This document shows, one piece after another, positions 60,595-64,000 of a stretch of 64,000 nt of DNA. The position numbers and the translations under genes were made by a program. Origin of the DNA: Alienimonas californiensis (lineage in GTDB: Bacteria > Planctomycetota > Planctomycetia > Planctomycetales > Planctomycetaceae); NCBI RefSeq assembly GCF_007743815.1, contig NZ_CP036265.1:3366823-3430822 (forward strand), written 5' to 3'. The notes under the pieces are model-generated. The model saw only the letters and a list, made by a program, of their open reading frames with translations. It searched no databases and was not told the origin of the DNA. Within the stretch, counting starts at the first letter, position 1. Each line of letters opens with the position of its first letter.

Positions 60595-61251
60595 TCAGGC
60601 CCGTTCCGTCAGGGTGACGACGTCGCCCGGCTGCAGACTGACGGGAGGCAACTGATCGAGTCGTAAGACGTTCACCCCCACCTCGCCGAGCACGTTCCAT
60701 CCGGCCGGGCTTTCCAGCGAGTAAATTCCCGCGTAAGCCCCGCCCACGGCGAACGAGTTCGCCGCCGCACGGCGGTCCGGCGACTCCTTGCGGGGAACCT
60801 GCAGGCGGTCCGGCAGGCCCTTCAGATAAACGAAGCCGGGCAGAAACCCGATCATGGCGACCGAGAGGTGACACCGCAGCAACTCCGTCTGATATTCCTC
60901 CCTCGTCAGACCCGTGTGACGACAGACGCGGTCCCAGTCCGGCGAGTCCCCGAACCGGACCGGCAGGCGGACCGCCCGCCCGTCGGCGGCGCCGGCGTCG
61001 TCGGCCGGAATACTATTTAAAGCTTGAAGGCCCTGCTCCGTGTAGCGGTCGTTGAGCTTCAGGCAGATTTCCCGCTCCGTGGCGATCACCTCGTCGCAGA
61101 ACTCCGGCCGACGGGACGACAACCTTGCACCGAAACTCGCCGGCAGTCGCGCGTCGGCCGACGCCGGGCGCAGTAACAGGAACTCGCCGTGGTACTCGGT
61201 CGCCACGACCGGTCGGCCGAAGAGGCGGATCTCGTGGCGCCGGATCGTCAC
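60595..61251 (-). CDS. pxpB: 5-oxoprolinase subunit B (KipI-like)
   Basis: The product is 218 residues. Family hallmarks are VRLPVRFGDSPDWDRVCRHT, HLSVAMIGFLPGFVYLKGLP, then VPRKESPD and VGGAYAGIYSLESPAGWNVL. PxpB forms the second half of the carboxyltransferase-like unit with PxpC. Its ATG overlaps the pxpA stop by 4 bp, a sign of translational coupling. In Bacillus the homologue KipI also inhibits a sporulation kinase, but in this operon the metabolic role is the simple reading. Confidence 0.93.
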   Translation of the reverse strand: MTIRRHEIRLFGRPVVATEYHGEFLLLRPASADARLPASFGARLSSRRPEFCDEVIATEREICLKLNDRYTEQGLQALNSIPADDAGAADGRAVRLPVRFGDSPDWDRVCRHTGLTREEYQTELLRCHLSVAMIGFLPGFVYLKGLPDRLQVPRKESPDRRAAANSFAVGGAYAGIYSLESPAGWNVLGEVGVNVLRLDQLPPVSLQPGDVVTLTERA

Positions 61252-61994
61252 GACGGCGAGCCGCCGCGGTCGGCGGTCTGGTTAGTCCGGCCGTCGATCA
61301 TGCCTCGGGCGATCTGTGCGAAATGGACTGCGTGCGGCGAGTCGCCGTGAAGGCAGATCGTATCGACCGGGATCACGTGCCGCTCCCCGGCCGCGTCACG
61401 GACGTGCCCGGCCAGCAAGTCGCCGAGGTGGTCGCGGAACTCGTCTTCGGTCTCGATCAGCGCCCGCGGGTCGGACCGCGGGACCAGCGCGTCGGCGGCC
61501 GCGTAGCGTCGGTCTGCGAAGGCCTCGTGCCGGAACGCCAGTCCCTGCCGGATCGCCAATTCATCGAGCGGCGACCCCGCCTGTCCGACGATCGCGGCGT
61601 CTGGGGCGATCCTCTTGACGGCCGCGATGAGAACCCCCGCCCGCGGGCCGGGCGAACGCACGTCGTGATATAGGGCGCCGTGCGGCTTCACGTGACGGAG
61701 TCGAGCCCCGAACGCCTCGACCAACGACTTCACGGTCGCGATCTGGAACAGCAGTTCCGCCTCCAGCCGTGCGTCCGAAATCGGAACGGACCGCCGGCCA
61801 AAGCCCGGTCGGTCCGGGTACGACGGGTGGGCCCCCACCGGAACCCCCCATTCAACGGCTTCCCGGACCGTCGCCACGATCAACTCCGCTCCGCCCGCGT
61901 GCGCCCCGCAGCTCACGTTGCACGACGTCAGGTAGGGCAGCAGTCGACGGTCCCGCTCGACCGTCGTTTCGCCCACGTCCGCGTTCAGGTCCAT
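61248..61994 (-). CDS. pxpA: 5-oxoprolinase subunit A (LamB/YcsF family)
   Basis: The product is 248 residues. It begins with the family signature MDLNADVGE and continues SCNVSCGAHAGG, VPVGAHPSYPDRPGFGRRSV, RHVKPHGALYHD, EAFADRRYAAADALVPRSDP and ICLHGDSPHAVHFA. The Asp/His-rich pocket fits a metal-dependent TIM-barrel-like hydrolase. It is the first gene of the pxpABC operon. The start follows a plausible leader; about 260 bp of intergenic DNA (61995-62257) separates it from the divergent phosphatase gene. Confidence 0.95.
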   Translation of the reverse strand: MDLNADVGETTVERDRRLLPYLTSCNVSCGAHAGGAELIVATVREAVEWGVPVGAHPSYPDRPGFGRRSVPISDARLEAELLFQIATVKSLVEAFGARLRHVKPHGALYHDVRSPGPRAGVLIAAVKRIAPDAAIVGQAGSPLDELAIRQGLAFRHEAFADRRYAAADALVPRSDPRALIETEDEFRDHLGDLLAGHVRDAAGERHVIPVDTICLHGDSPHAVHFAQIARGMIDGRTNQTADRGGSPS

Positions 61995-62257
61995 CGCCGG
62001 GGCCGTTGATTTGCTGTCATAGATCGATCCGTCGGGCGCCGCATCGCCTGATCCGCCCGTCCTCTCCGGTCGAGCTTAAGGAATTGCAGCAGGGCAATCA
62101 CAGCGGACGACCGGCCGAGGCCGCCGCGGATTCGTCGGTCCGGTCGACTTCGAGCTTCCCGAATGTGCGCCGGCGCAGGATAACGTCCGTACGTCGCTCC
62201 GCGGCGTGAGGGAGAAACGCTCGTTCGCCTCATATCCCCGAATGGGTAGCTGTCGAG

Positions 62258-62794
62258 ATGACGATCAAGCCTTTTCCTCAGAGCTTCTGGGTCCGCGACG
62301 GCCTGCTGTGCGCCGGCCATTACCCCGGCGATCAGGAACCCGCGACTCGCGACGATAAGCTCCGAGGCCTGCTCGACTGCGGCGTTCGCCGGGTGCTCTG
62401 TCTGATGGAGGCGACCGAACGAGGTCGCGGCGGTCGCCCTTTTGAGCCGTACGTACCGCGCCTGCAGGCGTTGGCCGCCGAGCGTCAGGCCGCTGTGGAA
62501 TGCCTGAGCCTCCCGATGCCCGACGCCAGCGCCCCGCCCGAGGGCGCCTTGGAACAAGCCCTTGAACTGATCGAAGCGGGGCTGCGAGACGAGACGCCGA
62601 CCTATCTGCATTGTTGGGGCGGCCACGGCCGGACGGGGACGGTCGTCGCCTGCCTTCTGATCCGGCAGGGTCGCACGGCGCAACAGGCGATCGACGCGCT
62701 GCTGGGATTCCGCACGGATCTGCCCAGGAACCATCACCCCTTTGAAGGTGACCAGGAGCGGTTCATCCGCTCCTGGGCCGGAGGTCGGCATTGA
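62258..62794 (+). CDS. Dual-specificity-type protein phosphatase
   Basis: The product is 178 residues. The P-loop is LHCWGGHGRTGTVVACLLI (catalytic Cys119, Arg125), the CX5R signature of tyrosine and dual-specificity phosphatases. The general acid Asp is probably in LPMPDASAP. The N-terminus FWVRDGLLCAGHYPGDQEP resembles small bacterial DSP-like proteins. It may act on phosphoproteins or phosphoinositide-like substrates; unknown. The unknown-function gene starts 16 bp downstream and is likely cotranscribed. Confidence 0.9.
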   Translation: MTIKPFPQSFWVRDGLLCAGHYPGDQEPATRDDKLRGLLDCGVRRVLCLMEATERGRGGRPFEPYVPRLQALAAERQAAVECLSLPMPDASAPPEGALEQALELIEAGLRDETPTYLHCWGGHGRTGTVVACLLIRQGRTAQQAIDALLGFRTDLPRNHHPFEGDQERFIRSWAGGRH

Positions 62795-62810
62795 TGCCAG
62801 GAACGAACTC

Positions 62811-63971
62811 ATGATCGAACTCGTGCTCGAGCAGGCCGGCGACCCGAGCCTCGAACAGCAATTTCTGCAGAACCTCTCGGCCCACGTCGCGGCCGTGAAG
62901 TCCTCGGCCGGCGCCGGCGATCGCCGCCAGGTGGCCCGGATCGAGGCTGCGGTCCGAGCCGCCCCCGAGAGGTCGTTTCACTTCGACGCGGCGGGGACCG
63001 GCACGTTGCGCAGCGACGGCGTCGACATTCCCGCAGGCCGCTTCGAAACCCCGTCGATCGGCACCCTCCGCAAGCGAGTCGCCGCGGGCCGTCAGGGTGC
63101 GGGCGGGCGGGTGCGGCTGTGGGTCCTCGACGGCGACTCCGCCGCCACGGATATCGGCAGCCTCCAAGCCGCCGCCGGGCCGGGGACCCTGTTCCAGGTC
63201 GCTTCGCAGTTCAACTGTCTGGAGTCGCCCGGGCCTTACGTGACGCCGGTCGCACGTTACTTCAGCGATCCGACGCAGGGGCCGCGGGCTTCGGTCTCCG
63301 CGTTTTCGGGCACGCTCCTGCGGCATTACGCGGCTCCCGGCCCCGACGGCGAACGGTTCGTCCAGGCGACCGACGGCCCGCAACTCAACCTGCTTGAAGC
63401 GGTCTGTTCGCCGGGCGTCGCGGAGGTCCGCAGCGGCTACCTCACCTCCTCCGGGATTGCGGATCGGTCGGCGTTTCGGGCCGCCCTGGAGGACCGCTTC
63501 GAGGAGATCCGCGTCGGCGTCCACGACGACGTTCCCGTGCTCCTGGGCTACGACTGGGACGGGGCCGTGGCGGGCTACCGTCGCATCGGCCAGGCGTTCA
63601 CGTCGACGTTCGCGGGCGGCGGGTACAGCGGCGCCAGCGCGGGCGATCCGAACCTTCGGCCGATCTGCGCCGCCCTTCTCCGGGCCGCGTACCTGGGAAC
63701 GCTCCTGGGTGCGGCGGCGTTAGGGCGCGACAAGGTGGCGCTGACGCTGATCGGCGGCGGCGCATTCGGCAACCCCGTCCGGCTGATCTGGGAGTCGATC
63801 TGCTGGGCGATCGACGAGGTCGAGCCGTTGCTGTCGACGGCGATGGACGTGGTGGTGAACGGCCGAAACCTCGGCGACCACATGGGCGTCGAGGAACTCC
63901 TCCCGGCCGTGCGTGCGCGGAATGGAGCGGTGGTCGTGTTCGGTTCGACCGGAGTCTCCGTGCGGCGCTGA
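62811..63971 (+). CDS. Conserved protein of unknown function
   Basis: The product is 386 residues from ATG 62811, with AGGA about 9 bp before it; the frame is open to 62742 but that part overlaps the phosphatase gene. Conserved-looking strings are GTLFQVASQFNCLESPGPYV, YFSDPTQGPRASVSAFSG, VFGSTG, and LIGGGAFGNPVRLIWESICW. I have seen the FNCLE and TQGPxAS motifs in uncharacterised proteins of bacteria and some eukaryotes; no function is known to me. The glycine-rich GGGAFGN recalls a nucleotide or ADP-ribose pocket, which is speculation. It is probably coexpressed with the phosphatase. Confidence 0.7.
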   Translation: MIELVLEQAGDPSLEQQFLQNLSAHVAAVKSSAGAGDRRQVARIEAAVRAAPERSFHFDAAGTGTLRSDGVDIPAGRFETPSIGTLRKRVAAGRQGAGGRVRLWVLDGDSAATDIGSLQAAAGPGTLFQVASQFNCLESPGPYVTPVARYFSDPTQGPRASVSAFSGTLLRHYAAPGPDGERFVQATDGPQLNLLEAVCSPGVAEVRSGYLTSSGIADRSAFRAALEDRFEEIRVGVHDDVPVLLGYDWDGAVAGYRRIGQAFTSTFAGGGYSGASAGDPNLRPICAALLRAAYLGTLLGAAALGRDKVALTLIGGGAFGNPVRLIWESICWAIDEVEPLLSTAMDVVVNGRNLGDHMGVEELLPAVRARNGAVVVFGSTGVSVRR

Positions 63972-64000
63972 GCCCAAGCACCGGAGCGAACGGCGAACCC

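Overview
The window is high-GC bacterial DNA (roughly two-thirds G+C by eye) and almost certainly comes from a planctomycete. The clues are a DUF1559 prepilin-like protein, a DUF1580 DNA-binding protein, a formylglycine-type sulfatase, a small carboxypeptidase-regulatory-like lipoprotein, and integrases of a type common in that phylum. The assignment to phylum is inference from protein families; I cannot name a species.

1-5.3 kb (minus strand) is an ABC export operon: secreted HMA metal-binding protein, FtsX-like permease, OB-fold lipoprotein, HlyD-type adaptor, ATPase, and a second permease cut by the window edge. 5.5-31.1 kb is a large copper-handling island. It holds a CopA-type P1B ATPase, a Csp copper-storage protein, two CsoR-family repressors, a Spy/CpxP-like periplasmic protein, a DUF305 membrane protein (frameshifted), a metallothionein-like peptide, several small Cys- or His-rich secreted proteins, a Tat-exported multicopper oxidase coupled to an ion channel, two TolC-type outer-membrane factors, CusB, CusA and a tandem-duplicated Cys protein. 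At least six 17-bp sites of the form RTACCC-N5-GGGTAY (one more is degenerate) lie upstream of these transcription units. They suggest one CsoR-controlled copper regulon that senses copper in the cytoplasm, stores it (Csp, metallothionein-like peptide), pumps it to the periplasm (CopA), oxidises it (multicopper oxidase) and exports it across the outer membrane (CusA-CusB-TolC).

31.1-48.7 kb is accessory and partly decayed. An IS701-like element abuts a twice-frameshifted cas3, behind which lies a second, truncated Cas3 HD fragment. Two divergent tyrosine recombinases flank a 3' tRNA-Arg(ACG) fragment that looks like an attachment site. One of them heads a module of DUF1580 protein, DUF3854/D5-like primase-helicase and family A DNA polymerase, which resembles the replication module of an integrative element or phage satellite. 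Broken genes are frequent here.

48.7-64 kb is more chromosomal in character: sulfatase, PepSY membrane protein, lipoprotein, DUF1559 protein, a UGSC-family gene split by a 989-bp insertion sequence whose 4-bp target duplication is visible, an RsbR-like histidine kinase, the pxpABC 5-oxoprolinase operon, a dual-specificity phosphatase and a conserved protein of unknown function.
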